13,590 bases of DNA from GCA-020344715 sp050115935 (GCA_050115935.1 JASFPO010000053.1:1-13590); one strand, 5' to 3'; positions 7,372 through 13,590 are shown, counted from the stretch's first letter. Numbers and translations: made by a program. The notes: generated by a model from the sequence alone, not told the origin.

Positions 7372-7412
7372 TATGAAGTTGATCCAGTTAGGGATCTTGT
7401 GTCTTCTTCATA
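7372..7412. repeat. Nested inverted repeats between convergent genes
   Basis: Outer arms TATGAAG (7372-7378) and CTTCATA (7406-7412) and inner arms GATCC (7381-7385) and GGATC (7392-7396), with a 6-nt loop, fill the 53-nt gap between the GT4 gene and the asparagine-synthase-like gene. It could form a hairpin in both transcripts, perhaps protecting 3' ends or aiding termination. Confidence 0.35.
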
Positions 7413-7420
7413 ACCAAAAC

Positions 7421-9313
7421 TTAGTTCTTTTCTTTTCTAGTTTCGTCTTCTCCCCAATATGTTCGTAGGAGTACTTCAAGTGTTATCAAGAAAGCTATTT
7501 TCTCGCTATTATTCTTGACGCCGCTGTAGTGTTCTTTCACCACTTTTCTCACGAATCCCTCTCTCAAATAACCCAATTTATAACACAAAGAATTATGATT
7601 CAGAAGAGTTTCAACAAGGAATTTTTTCCAAGCATGATTAGTTCTCCACACCTCGCCCAAGTCTATGTAATAATGCTTGTTTGGCAAGTAGATCCTTCTC
7701 CGGGAGAGCTTCCAAAGAACACGTTTGGTTAACCGTATGAATTTGAGATAAAGCCTCCCTAGCCTCCAGAGAAAGTCAGAAGCATTCGCTCGAACCATTG
7801 TTTTTACATACGGTATGCGTGCCGACTCTTTATTCAGATCAGATAGGAATTTTTTGTATATATGGTGGTCAAGTCTGTATTCAGGCGGTATCTTGGATAT
7901 GACATCGATAACTTCATTGTCAATCGTTGGTAGCGATTCCTCTACGAATTCTCTTGCAATTATGCTTCCCAAAATTGTGTATCGTCTGAAACGTGTGTTT
8001 ATGGTGAAGTAATCTGCCTTGTTAAGAAGGTTGTCACCCTTTGCATTCCTAACAGCTTCAGCGAATTCACGCTGAACATTGTCAATTATGTGGCCTAGTC
8101 TTTTGCCTAATAGCTTTCTCATCTCAGACGAAGAGAATAATGTATATCGTTTATCTAAAGCCAGGGTCAAGTCGGTAATGTTCTGAGCTTGAGCCATCTT
8201 GGCAGTCAAAAAGCTTCCGCCTAACGTTGCGTCAAGTATGAATCCTTGAAGAAAGACTTCTATCCCCATTTCACGAATTTTCTCATAAGCGAAAGGAATG
8301 AAGCCAACGGCAATCGTGTCCAAACCATCAGTCAAGTAAACGACATTTTCAGCATATCTAACTAGATCACTTGGGTTCAGCTTTATTAGAGTATGGCTCT
8401 TAAGACCTAATTTGTTTGCCACCATTTTGGCTACTCTGAACTCATTGCAGTTCTCAACTCCAAATGTGTATGCATTGATCTTACTCAGTTTTTCTTCGCT
8501 TATGGCGGCACAAACCGATCTTGAATCAAGTCCTCCGCTCAACGAAATACCAAGTTTGGCCTTATCTCCGATTCTCATGTTAACTGCTTTTCTAAACTTC
8601 TCCAAAAGCTCTCTGACAAAATTTTCTTCTTTTTCATCGTAGTCCGCTAGGTAGTTCAAATCCCAATATTTCTCGATTCGTGTCTTTCCTCTGTGGAATT
8701 CCAAGAAGGAAGCAGACGGCATCAGCTGAATTCCTTTAAACCAAGTGTCATTGCCCAGTATGCCTAGTTGACCGTAACGAAAGAATTTGACAATAGTCCT
8801 TTCGTTCAAGATTTTTGGATAGGGATGTTCCAATATAGCTCTAGCAGTGGAAGCGAAAACTAATTTTCTGTCTTCAAGCGCATAGTATATGGGTCTTGTT
8901 CCATAGCGATCATTTACTACTACTAGGTCCCCCTCTTTGTCATTGAAAATCACAAATGCATAAGATCCGTTCAGTTTTGAAAAAGCATCATTGCCAAATT
9001 CTTCGTATGCATGAAGAATGTATTCAGCATCATTGCTGGTATGACTGAATCTGTGGCCTAAACCTTTGAGTTTCTCCACCTCTCGTTCGTAACCGTATAT
9101 TTTGCCATAAGTCATAATCCCTAATGTTCCATCTTCATTCCATACCGGTTGCTTCTCAACATTGAAAATGCCCAAATGCAGACGCGCAATGTGCAGAGAG
9201 CGACCACTAAAGCTGTTAACAACAAGCTTATTTCCCATTGAGCTTACCATTGCCGCAAGAGGTTTATCGCCTTTCGAAGCGGCATTACCAGCGTATCCCA
9301 CTAGCCCTGGCAT
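7421..9313 (-). CDS. Asparagine-synthase-like protein with degenerate glutaminase domain
   Basis: A 630-residue protein with the two-domain layout of glutamine-hydrolysing asparagine synthase: an Ntn-type domain at about 2-200 and an ATP-pyrophosphatase synthetase domain from about 235. The PP-loop is intact (LSGGLDSR, 258-265), so ATP-driven adenylation of a carboxylate is likely. The glutaminase looks dead. The mature N terminus would be Pro (MPGLVGYAG) where family members have the nucleophile Cys (MCGI-x-G). The YNGEIYN motif reads TYGKIYG, losing the oxyanion Asn. The later GFILDATLGGSF replaces the usual G-x-DE-x-FGG. It may use free ammonia or another amine, or may modify a non-aspartate substrate. 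The start is ATG at 9313 with SD AGGG and a 6-nt spacer; an upstream ATG-less extension to 9364 is not family-like. It lies downstream of the dockerin gene but has its own promoter. Confidence 0.85.
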   Translation of the reverse strand: MPGLVGYAGNAASKGDKPLAAMVSSMGNKLVVNSFSGRSLHIARLHLGIFNVEKQPVWNEDGTLGIMTYGKIYGYEREVEKLKGLGHRFSHTSNDAEYILHAYEEFGNDAFSKLNGSYAFVIFNDKEGDLVVVNDRYGTRPIYYALEDRKLVFASTARAILEHPYPKILNERTIVKFFRYGQLGILGNDTWFKGIQLMPSASFLEFHRGKTRIEKYWDLNYLADYDEKEENFVRELLEKFRKAVNMRIGDKAKLGISLSGGLDSRSVCAAISEEKLSKINAYTFGVENCNEFRVAKMVANKLGLKSHTLIKLNPSDLVRYAENVVYLTDGLDTIAVGFIPFAYEKIREMGIEVFLQGFILDATLGGSFLTAKMAQAQNITDLTLALDKRYTLFSSSEMRKLLGKRLGHIIDNVQREFAEAVRNAKGDNLLNKADYFTINTRFRRYTILGSIIAREFVEESLPTIDNEVIDVISKIPPEYRLDHHIYKKFLSDLNKESARIPYVKTMVRANASDFLWRLGRLYLKFIRLTKRVLWKLSRRRIYLPNKHYYIDLGEVWRTNHAWKKFLVETLLNHNSLCYKLGYLREGFVRKVVKEHYSGVKNNSEKIAFLITLEVLLRTYWGEDETRKEKN

Positions 9314-9345
9314 CTTTTTCCCTAAGCACTCTTTGCCTATGTACT

Positions 9346-9380
9346 TTTTAAAACTGTTCTGCAAATAATTGCGCGCGCAA
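9346..9380 (-). promoter_or_regulatory. Promoter of the asparagine-synthase-like gene with TTGCGCGCGCAA palindrome
   Basis: On the minus strand a perfect 12-bp palindrome TTGCGCGCGCAA (9369-9380) lies 15 nt before the TATA-like TTTTAAAA (9346-9353). The predicted transcript start is near 9323, giving a leader of about 10 nt to the ATG at 9313. Confidence 0.5.
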
Positions 9381-9384
9381 AAAA
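9379..9384 (-). terminator. T-run terminator candidate after the dockerin gene
   Basis: Read on the minus strand, six T residues occur about 31 nt after the dockerin stop codon and overlap the edge of the GC-rich palindrome at 9369-9380. It is a plausible U-tract terminator separating this gene from the next. Confidence 0.3.
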
Positions 9385-9415
9385 CCCATGAAGCTCAAAC
9401 AGGTTCGGTGGATTA

Positions 9416-10003
9416 TCAGGATTCTCCCCAGTGGGCACTTGCTATGCCAATGTCGAATATGTCAACTGCGTCATCATTGTTTATGTCAGCATTAGCATCA
9501 TAGCCAAAAGGTCCGACGGGTGGTCCAGGATACCAGTGAGAGCTGATGTAGCCTATGTCAAATATGTCAACGATTCCATCACCATTCACATCAGGAGACC
9601 TGCGAACTTCAACTACCGTAGCACAAACATACGCTATGTTTCCCAGCCAGTAAGCTAGGTCTTCGCTGATTAGTATGATACTGGATTGCGCCCCTTCTGC
9701 TGTATACTCCCATATTTGGATGGTGTCTGGGTCAAAGCGGAAACCCCATTCGTTTTCATATGTTTCAACGATCCCGCCAATCCACCTCTCGCTCCCATTA
9801 TAATACAGTTGAACTAGTTGAGCCCAAACTTCATCATCAAACGTCCGCACCTTCAACCTGTCACCATTAAGGTCCTCTATCAATACCCAACGTTCCAACA
9901 TTGCAGAGGATACAAGAACGTCAGAAGAGGCGAACAACACTAGCAACAAGACTAGCAGCAGGAAAGACAAAGCAGACTTCGTTTTCCGACAGACTCTCTG
10001 CAA
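9416..10003 (-). CDS. Secreted dockerin protein with BP74-like domain
   Basis: A 195-residue exported protein. Residues 1-34 form a signal peptide with a basic start (RVCRKTK) and a long Leu/Val core. Residues about 38-135 look like the small domain found in Dictyostelium BP74 and bacterial secreted relatives: RWV-x-I at the start, ERWIGGIVE in the middle, then WGFRFDPDTIQIWEYTAEG (W-x-F-x-x-DPD-x-I), with YVCATVVEV at the end. Residues 138-192 are a dockerin with two calcium loops, D138-x-N-x-D142-x3-D146 and D173-x-N-x-D177-x3-D181. The linker between them, HWYPGPPVGPFGYD, is almost the same as in the dockerin of the 4059-6059 protein. It should bind a cohesin outside the cell, possibly the one encoded in this window. 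The start is TTG with SD GGGGA (10010-10014) and a 6-nt spacer. The BP74 assignment is from pattern memory and is the weaker part. Confidence 0.8.
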   Translation of the reverse strand: MQRVCRKTKSALSFLLLVLLLVLFASSDVLVSSAMLERWVLIEDLNGDRLKVRTFDDEVWAQLVQLYYNGSERWIGGIVETYENEWGFRFDPDTIQIWEYTAEGAQSSIILISEDLAYWLGNIAYVCATVVEVRRSPDVNGDGIVDIFDIGYISSHWYPGPPVGPFGYDANADINNDDAVDIFDIGIASAHWGES

Positions 10004-10041
10004 AACAGTTCCCCGTACAAGTATATAGACAATAAAAGCAA

Positions 10042-10065
10042 TTATAAAGATTCTTGCGCGCGTAA
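10042..10065 (-). promoter_or_regulatory. Promoter of the dockerin gene with GC-rich near-palindrome
   Basis: On the minus strand the element TTACGCGCGCAA (10054-10065) lies 4 nt before TATA box TTTATAAT (10042-10049). The predicted transcript start near 10020 leaves about 17 nt of leader before the TTG at 10003. This promoter sits in the 69-nt gap after cysC and makes the dockerin gene separable from the sulfate operon. Confidence 0.5.
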
Positions 10066-10072
10066 TGCGAGG

Positions 10073-10609
10073 TCAAATGTAATTTGATTCCTTAAGCCTT
10101 TTCAAAACCCTTTGAATATTATCTTCTGAAGAACTATGCTCGGTGTCCAACTCAACTTCTGGATTTAGTGGCTCTTCGTAGGGATCTTGAATTCCAGTCA
10201 TGTTGGTGATGTCGCCTGCCAACGCCTTCTTGTACAGTCCTTTTGGATCGCGGCGTATACATTCTTCTATGGAGCATCTTATGTACACCTCCACGAATTG
10301 TGGCAGCTGTTCCCTTGCATAAGCTCTGGTGCTTCGGTAAGGCGAGATCAAAGAAACTATGGCGTTGACCCCGTTTCTGGTGAGAAGCTTGCAGACGTAG
10401 ATGATTCTTTTGTTGTGCGTGTCTCGATCTTCTTTACTGAATCCCAGTCCTTTACTGAGATTCTTTCGTACCTCGTCTCCATCAAAGACTTCGACTTTCA
10501 ACCCTTTATTCTTCAGTTCCTTTTCCAAGCCTCTCGCAATTGTGGTTTTGCCTGAACCCGGTAAGCCTGTGAGCCAGACCACAAAGCCACAATCTTTGAA
10601 ATCACTCAT
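10073..10609 (-). CDS. cysC: Adenylylsulfate (APS) kinase
   Basis: A 178-residue P-loop kinase of normal APS kinase length, phosphorylating adenylylsulfate at the 3'-OH with ATP to give PAPS in the cytoplasm. Motifs in order: Walker A GLPGSGKT (15-22); FDGDEVR (42-48); LGFSKEDRDTHNKRI (55-69), the APS-binding signature, normally LGFS-x-x-DR-x-x-N-x-RR; SLISPYRSTRAYARE (86-100); RDPKGLYKKA (120-129); and MTGIQDPYEEP (137-147). All expected family motifs are present. The start ATG overlaps the stop of the upstream hydrolase gene by 4 nt (ATGA), so translation is coupled. It is the last gene of the RHH-sat-COG3379-cysC operon. No PAPS reductase or sulfotransferase is visible here, so the fate of PAPS is not shown. 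Confidence 0.95.
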   Translation of the reverse strand: MSDFKDCGFVVWLTGLPGSGKTTIARGLEKELKNKGLKVEVFDGDEVRKNLSKGLGFSKEDRDTHNKRIIYVCKLLTRNGVNAIVSLISPYRSTRAYAREQLPQFVEVYIRCSIEECIRRDPKGLYKKALAGDITNMTGIQDPYEEPLNPEVELDTEHSSSEDNIQRVLKRLKESNYI

Positions 10610-11994
10610 TTGAAAACTTCCTTTATGATTTGTCCTTCCATGTCTGATGGAATCGAGATGTCCATAATCTTCAAGATTGTTGGAGCTACGTCAAGAATTT
10701 TAACGTTCGGAATTTTCCTTCCCATTTTTCTGTTTGGATCGCAAAGTATGAAAATGCCATGGTGCGAGTGAACCGCATCATCGGGTCCTTTGTCATTCTC
10801 TGACAAATACAACTTGTTGTGCCCGATTGTGCCAGCGGATCTCCATGAAAGATCGTCGAAATAAACAGTCAGGTCTGGATAGTCACCTTTGCCTTCTGGA
10901 TATATTTCCTCAGGAGTGTAAACCTTAGTATTCCACTGTTCACCATTAACCCCTCTTATAGCTGTAATTTCTTCAATGAGTTGTTTTCTGAAGCTTTCGT
11001 AATCTTTCGGTTCTATGACGCCTTGCAGTTCTCTTCCCTTTACGTTGAAGAAAATTCGTGCATGGTAGCCTCCCCAACCCCACGCTCTGGTTTTGCTCCA
11101 GTCTACATCTGCTTCTCCCAGAGAAACGACTTTTTGTGTCTTCTTCTTAAGTGTTAGATAGCCTTTTGCTATCAACCACTCGTTTATGCAGAAGGCTCCT
11201 TTCATCCGTTTTGCACCATGATCTGAAACCACGATTACAACCGTGTTTTTGTCGATTAATTTTAGCAGTTTTCCTATTTCCTTGTCTATGAACTGGTAGT
11301 ATTCTTTGATGACATTCTCGTGTTCGTTTCCTGGTTGATACAGGTGATGTTGTTTGTCAAAGAACTTCCAGAATGCATGTTGAATTCGGTCTACTCCGAT
11401 CTCAACAAATGTGAGAAGATCCCATGGCTTATTAGTCATCAAATATTCAATAACTCTGAACCTTTTATCAGTCATTTCGTAGAGCTGTTTTAGTAGGTGT
11501 TCTTTCTGTTCGGTTCGAAACGCAACATCTATAAGATATTCTCCAACTTGTTCTTGGATTTCTTTTTTCAATTCCTTTGGATAGGTGTAATCTCTCTCTG
11601 TTGTCGGAGTTATGAAGCAAGATATCAGATAGCCATTGACTGGTTTTGGTGGATAAGTTGGTGGAACACCTATCACTATTACTTGTTTCTTATATTCCCC
11701 CAGTATATCCCACAGAGTTTTTTCCTTAACAGCAAGCGAATGGGCAATCCAAATGTCGCTGTAGGTTCCAGGTTTCCGATGTCTGAAACCGTAAAGCCCA
11801 AGTTTTCCCATGGTCTTACCAGTAACCATCACCATCCATGCAGGTATTGTTATCGGAGGATGGGTGCTTGTCATACGGGCATAGACGCCATTTTCCATAA
11901 GATGCCTCAAGTTAGGAAGATCCTCATAGAAATCTTCAAAAACGAGTTCTGGAGGGGCAGCATCGAGGCCTATAACTAAAACCTTCTTGTTCAT
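10606..11994 (-). CDS. Alkaline-phosphatase-superfamily hydrolase (COG3379 type)
   Basis: A 462-residue cytoplasmic member of the type I phosphodiesterase/nucleotide pyrophosphatase branch, resembling COG3379 (MKVLVIGLDGA start, PPIT-x-PAW motif). Probable two-metal ligands and nucleophile: D11 in VIGLDAAPPE, Thr49 in PPITIPAW as the nucleophile, D202 and H206 in GVDRIQHAFW, D258-H259 in VVSDHGA, and a His in the HSHHGIF block (409-412). The family cleaves phospho- or sulfo-monoesters and diesters. The substrate is unknown here. Lying between sat and cysC, it may act on a nucleotide of sulfate activation (for example PAP or APS) or on a sulfated/phosphorylated product; this is inference. The gene starts 2 nt after the sat stop and overlaps cysC by 4 nt. 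There is no signal peptide. Confidence 0.85.
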   Translation of the reverse strand: MNKKVLVIGLDAAPPELVFEDFYEDLPNLRHLMENGVYARMTSTHPPITIPAWMVMVTGKTMGKLGLYGFRHRKPGTYSDIWIAHSLAVKEKTLWDILGEYKKQVIVIGVPPTYPPKPVNGYLISCFITPTTERDYTYPKELKKEIQEQVGEYLIDVAFRTEQKEHLLKQLYEMTDKRFRVIEYLMTNKPWDLLTFVEIGVDRIQHAFWKFFDKQHHLYQPGNEHENVIKEYYQFIDKEIGKLLKLIDKNTVVIVVSDHGAKRMKGAFCINEWLIAKGYLTLKKKTQKVVSLGEADVDWSKTRAWGWGGYHARIFFNVKGRELQGVIEPKDYESFRKQLIEEITAIRGVNGEQWNTKVYTPEEIYPEGKGDYPDLTVYFDDLSWRSAGTIGHNKLYLSENDKGPDDAVHSHHGIFILCDPNRKMGRKIPNVKILDVAPTILKIMDISIPSDMEGQIIKEVFK

Positions 11995-11996
11995 TG

Positions 11997-13145
11997 CTAT
12001 CTATCCACAAAGGGATTTGAGTGTTCAGCGATGATTTGAGCAACTTCTGGGCGCATTAATTCTTTAGGAGGTTTCTCCCCATCTTCGAATATGGCTCTGA
12101 TCTTGGTGCCACTAAATGTGGTATGTTCTTTTTCGCTGTGAGGACACGCCTTTTCATGGGTGATTCCCCCACATGTTCTGCAATGAAAGAAGGATTTGAA
12201 AAATAGCGGACTTATGCCTAGATCTGGGAATTCCTCAAAGATTTTTTGGGCTGCGTAGGCTTCATAGTAGTTGCCTACACCGGCGTGGTCTCTGCCAACA
12301 ATGAAGTGTGTGCATCCGAAGTTTTTTCGTATAATAGCATGATGGACAGCTTCTCTCGGTCCACCATATTTCATTTCGTAGAGCAATATGGACATTACTG
12401 CCCTGTCCTTCAGGTAGTAGTTTCTAATGAGTGCGTCGTAGGCCTCCAAAATGACGTCATCTTTGAAGTCGCCCTTCTTTTTCTTTCCAATAACAGGATT
12501 GATGAAAACCCCGTCCACAAAAGTAAGCGCGGTCTTCTGCACGTACTCGTGTCCCAAATGAGGTGGATTTCGTGTCTGAAATCCAACAACAGTTCTCCAA
12601 CCTTTCTCTCTGAACAGAACTCTGGTTTCCTTAGGACTCAGCTTATATCTAACGTAAGGACTATTCAAGGCATCTATCAAACTGATTTTGCCTGCAAAGA
12701 ACGTGCCATTCATCTGTTTAATCTTTGCCACACCTGGATGAGCAGAATCTACAGTGCCATATGTTCTTCTGACTATTTCTTCTTTCTTGAACACATATTT
12801 CTCCTCGATTTGCATGAGTGCTAACGGTTGAGCTTCAAAAAAGAGAGCCAGAGTGTCTCCTTCTTTGATCGTTCTCGCGTTTTCTCTTTGCGTGTCAAGG
12901 ATGATCGGTATTGTCCATGGAAGATCGCATAGTAATCGTTTTCTGTGAAGTACGTTTTCAAGTTCTTGAGAGTTTAGAAATCCCTCTAGCGGACTGTAAA
13001 CTCCGTTTGCAATATTTTCTAGATCGCTGGCTAAATCTCTGGAAACTTGGATTCGTTTTAATTCTCCTACTTCTCTTACGGCTCTTTCTTTTTCTTTCCC
13101 TTCGAGCACCCTGTCCACGAGCTTGCCGCCGTGTGGTCTAGGCAT
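11997..13145 (-). CDS. sat: Sulfate adenylyltransferase (ATP sulfurylase)
   Basis: A 382-residue enzyme making adenylylsulfate and pyrophosphate from ATP and sulfate, the first step of sulfate activation. It starts with the typical MPRPHGGKLV. The catalytic QTRNPPHLGHE (190-200, family Q-x-RNP-x-H-x-x-H) and the GRDHAG loop (284-289) are intact. Near the C terminus FHCRTCGG and CPHS (Cys 322, 325, 334 and nearby His) form the zinc site seen in thermophilic and archaeal ATP sulfurylases. I choose ATG at 13145 over GTG at 13154 because SD GGTG (13152-13155) then has a 6-nt spacer, and the GTG belongs to that SD. The SD directly follows the stop codon of the RHH gene, so translation is probably coupled. 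Single-domain form, no kinase fusion; APS kinase is encoded separately two genes on. Confidence 0.97.
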   Translation of the reverse strand: MPRPHGGKLVDRVLEGKEKERAVREVGELKRIQVSRDLASDLENIANGVYSPLEGFLNSQELENVLHRKRLLCDLPWTIPIILDTQRENARTIKEGDTLALFFEAQPLALMQIEEKYVFKKEEIVRRTYGTVDSAHPGVAKIKQMNGTFFAGKISLIDALNSPYVRYKLSPKETRVLFREKGWRTVVGFQTRNPPHLGHEYVQKTALTFVDGVFINPVIGKKKKGDFKDDVILEAYDALIRNYYLKDRAVMSILLYEMKYGGPREAVHHAIIRKNFGCTHFIVGRDHAGVGNYYEAYAAQKIFEEFPDLGISPLFFKSFFHCRTCGGITHEKACPHSEKEHTTFSGTKIRAIFEDGEKPPKELMRPEVAQIIAEHSNPFVDR

Positions 13146-13155
13146 TCTGGACACC

Positions 13156-13395
13156 TTAGTCTATGTAGCCCAAAGCTCTTAATCGAGCCTTAATTCGTTC
13201 TTCATCTTCTTTAGTGAACGGTTCCTCTTCTTCCTCTTTTTCTGCTACAATCTCCCTTAAAACATAAGTCACGTAGCTGGAAACCGATGTGAATCCAGTT
13301 CCCTCAATTCTTTCTTTGATCTTGTCAAAAAGCGGTGTTGGAATCGATATGGTTGTGAACTTCTTTCGTTTGGAGGTTTCCCTTCTTTGGGGCAT
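13156..13395 (-). CDS. Ribbon-helix-helix (CopG/MetJ-type) protein, putative operon regulator
   Basis: A 79-residue protein. After a basic N terminus (PQRRETSKRKK) comes the RHH core: strand FTTISIPTPLFDKI (13-26) and the two helices KERIEGTGFTSVSSYVTYVL (27-46), with the hallmark G-F-T-S-V-S-S-Y turn. The C-terminal tail is very acidic (EKEEEEEPFTKEDEER) and ends RLRALGYID. RHH dimers insert their paired strand into the DNA major groove. Being first gene of the sulfate operon, with a palindrome in its own promoter, it is a candidate autoregulator. The acidic tail could instead bind a partner or effector. The start is ATG at 13395 with SD GGTG at 13403-13406 and a 7-nt spacer; TTG at 13398 is too close to the SD. 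Confidence 0.8.
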   Translation of the reverse strand: MPQRRETSKRKKFTTISIPTPLFDKIKERIEGTGFTSVSSYVTYVLREIVAEKEEEEEPFTKEDEERIKARLRALGYID

Positions 13396-13426
13396 CAAAT
13401 ACCACCGATTATATCTAATTAGACTG

Positions 13427-13442
13427 TAATTACATGTAATTA
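13427..13442. promoter_or_regulatory. Operator candidate: 16-bp perfect palindrome
   Basis: TAATTACATGTAATTA is its own reverse complement. It lies between the TATA box at 13445-13452 and the expected transcript start of the RHH-led operon near 13423. A second, shorter palindrome CTAATTAG (13415-13422) follows, 4 nt away, and shares the TAATTA core. A protein bound here would block transcription initiation. Confidence 0.6.
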
Positions 13443-13444
13443 GG

Positions 13445-13452
13445 AATATAAG
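13445..13452 (-). promoter_or_regulatory. TATA box of the RHH-sat-COG3379-cysC operon
   Basis: On the minus strand CTTATATT follows an A-rich run (AATAAAA) that could serve as BRE. Expected transcription start is near 13423, about 28 nt before the ATG at 13395. Confidence 0.5.
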
Positions 13453-13590
13453 TTTTATTTTTTCAGCTTCAGAATTGGATTTAACACGAAACTAGGACAT
13501 CTAGGATTTGAAAACTGAGCTGAAATTTCATTGTTCTGCTTTGAGACTTTAACACGCCGAGTAAAGGCTCAATAGTTGATTTTGTAAACA

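Noticed and set aside
9314..9364. Upstream extension of the asparagine-synthase-like protein containing a Cys (KECLGKKM)
   Set aside because: The Cys is not next to a Met in an MCG context and the TATA-like box lies within this stretch, so it is not a hidden nucleophile. The family N terminus aligns at MPGLVGYAG.
11497..11979. Open frame opposite the COG3379 hydrolase gene
   Set aside because: An aromatic-rich, low-complexity translation typical of the antisense of a real gene; no recognisable motif.
12246..12824. Long open frame opposite the sat gene
   Set aside because: It lies wholly antisense to the well-recognised sat coding sequence and shows no domain or SD.
13146..13154. GTG start for sat at 13154
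   Set aside because: That GTG is part of the GGTG SD of the ATG at 13145, which gives the usual ATP sulfurylase N terminus.
1..13590. CRISPR arrays, tRNA/rRNA genes, insertion sequences
   Set aside because: No regularly spaced direct repeats, cloverleaf or CCA-type tRNA ends, rRNA segments, transposase motifs or terminal inverted repeats were seen by eye.

Overview
The window looks like chromosomal DNA of a moderately AT-rich archaeon. It carries an archaeal RNA polymerase subunit (Rpo12/RpoP). Short intergenic regions have TATA boxes about 25-30 nt before the expected transcript start, and start codons (often TTG or GTG) sit 6-8 nt after GGTG or GGGAG Shine-Dalgarno (SD) sequences. Secreted proteins with DUF2341, cohesin and dockerin domains, together with this gene mix, recall uncultured Thermoproteota such as Bathyarchaeia. 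That lineage is an inference from style, not from a marker phylogeny. I see no tRNA, rRNA, CRISPR array or insertion sequence.

Layout. Plus strand, 1-2701: the C-terminal part of a sequon-rich membrane-anchored surface protein, a small eight-cysteine protein, an ArsR-type winged-helix regulator and an ECF-transporter S component. Rpo12 (minus) and a family 2 glycosyltransferase (plus) diverge from a shared intergenic region near 2946-3069. Plus strand, 4059-7367: a large secreted protein with DUF2341, cohesin and dockerin modules, then a family 4 glycosyltransferase. Minus strand, 7421-13395, read from right to left: a ribbon-helix-helix (RHH) protein, ATP sulfurylase, a COG3379-type alkaline-phosphatase-superfamily hydrolase and APS kinase. 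These four form one tight operon. They are followed by a secreted dockerin protein and an asparagine-synthase-like protein, each with its own likely promoter. Bases 13443-13590 hold only the operon promoter; I see no gene there.

How the parts may fit. The right half encodes sulfate activation to PAPS (Sat plus APS kinase) with a phosphohydrolase between them and no reductase in view. The left and middle encode surface glycoproteins, two glycosyltransferases and a cohesin/dockerin pair that could assemble outside the cell. A cell-surface theme (glycan synthesis, possible sulfation, non-covalent assembly) is plausible but inferred.

Most interesting points: a perfect 16-bp palindrome between the TATA box and start of the RHH-sat-COG3379-cysC operon; an asparagine-synthase homologue whose glutaminase nucleophile Cys is Pro and whose oxyanion Asn is also lost; a protein with both cohesin and dockerin next to a second dockerin protein; and a recurrent TTGCGCGCGCAA-like palindrome just upstream of several TATA boxes.
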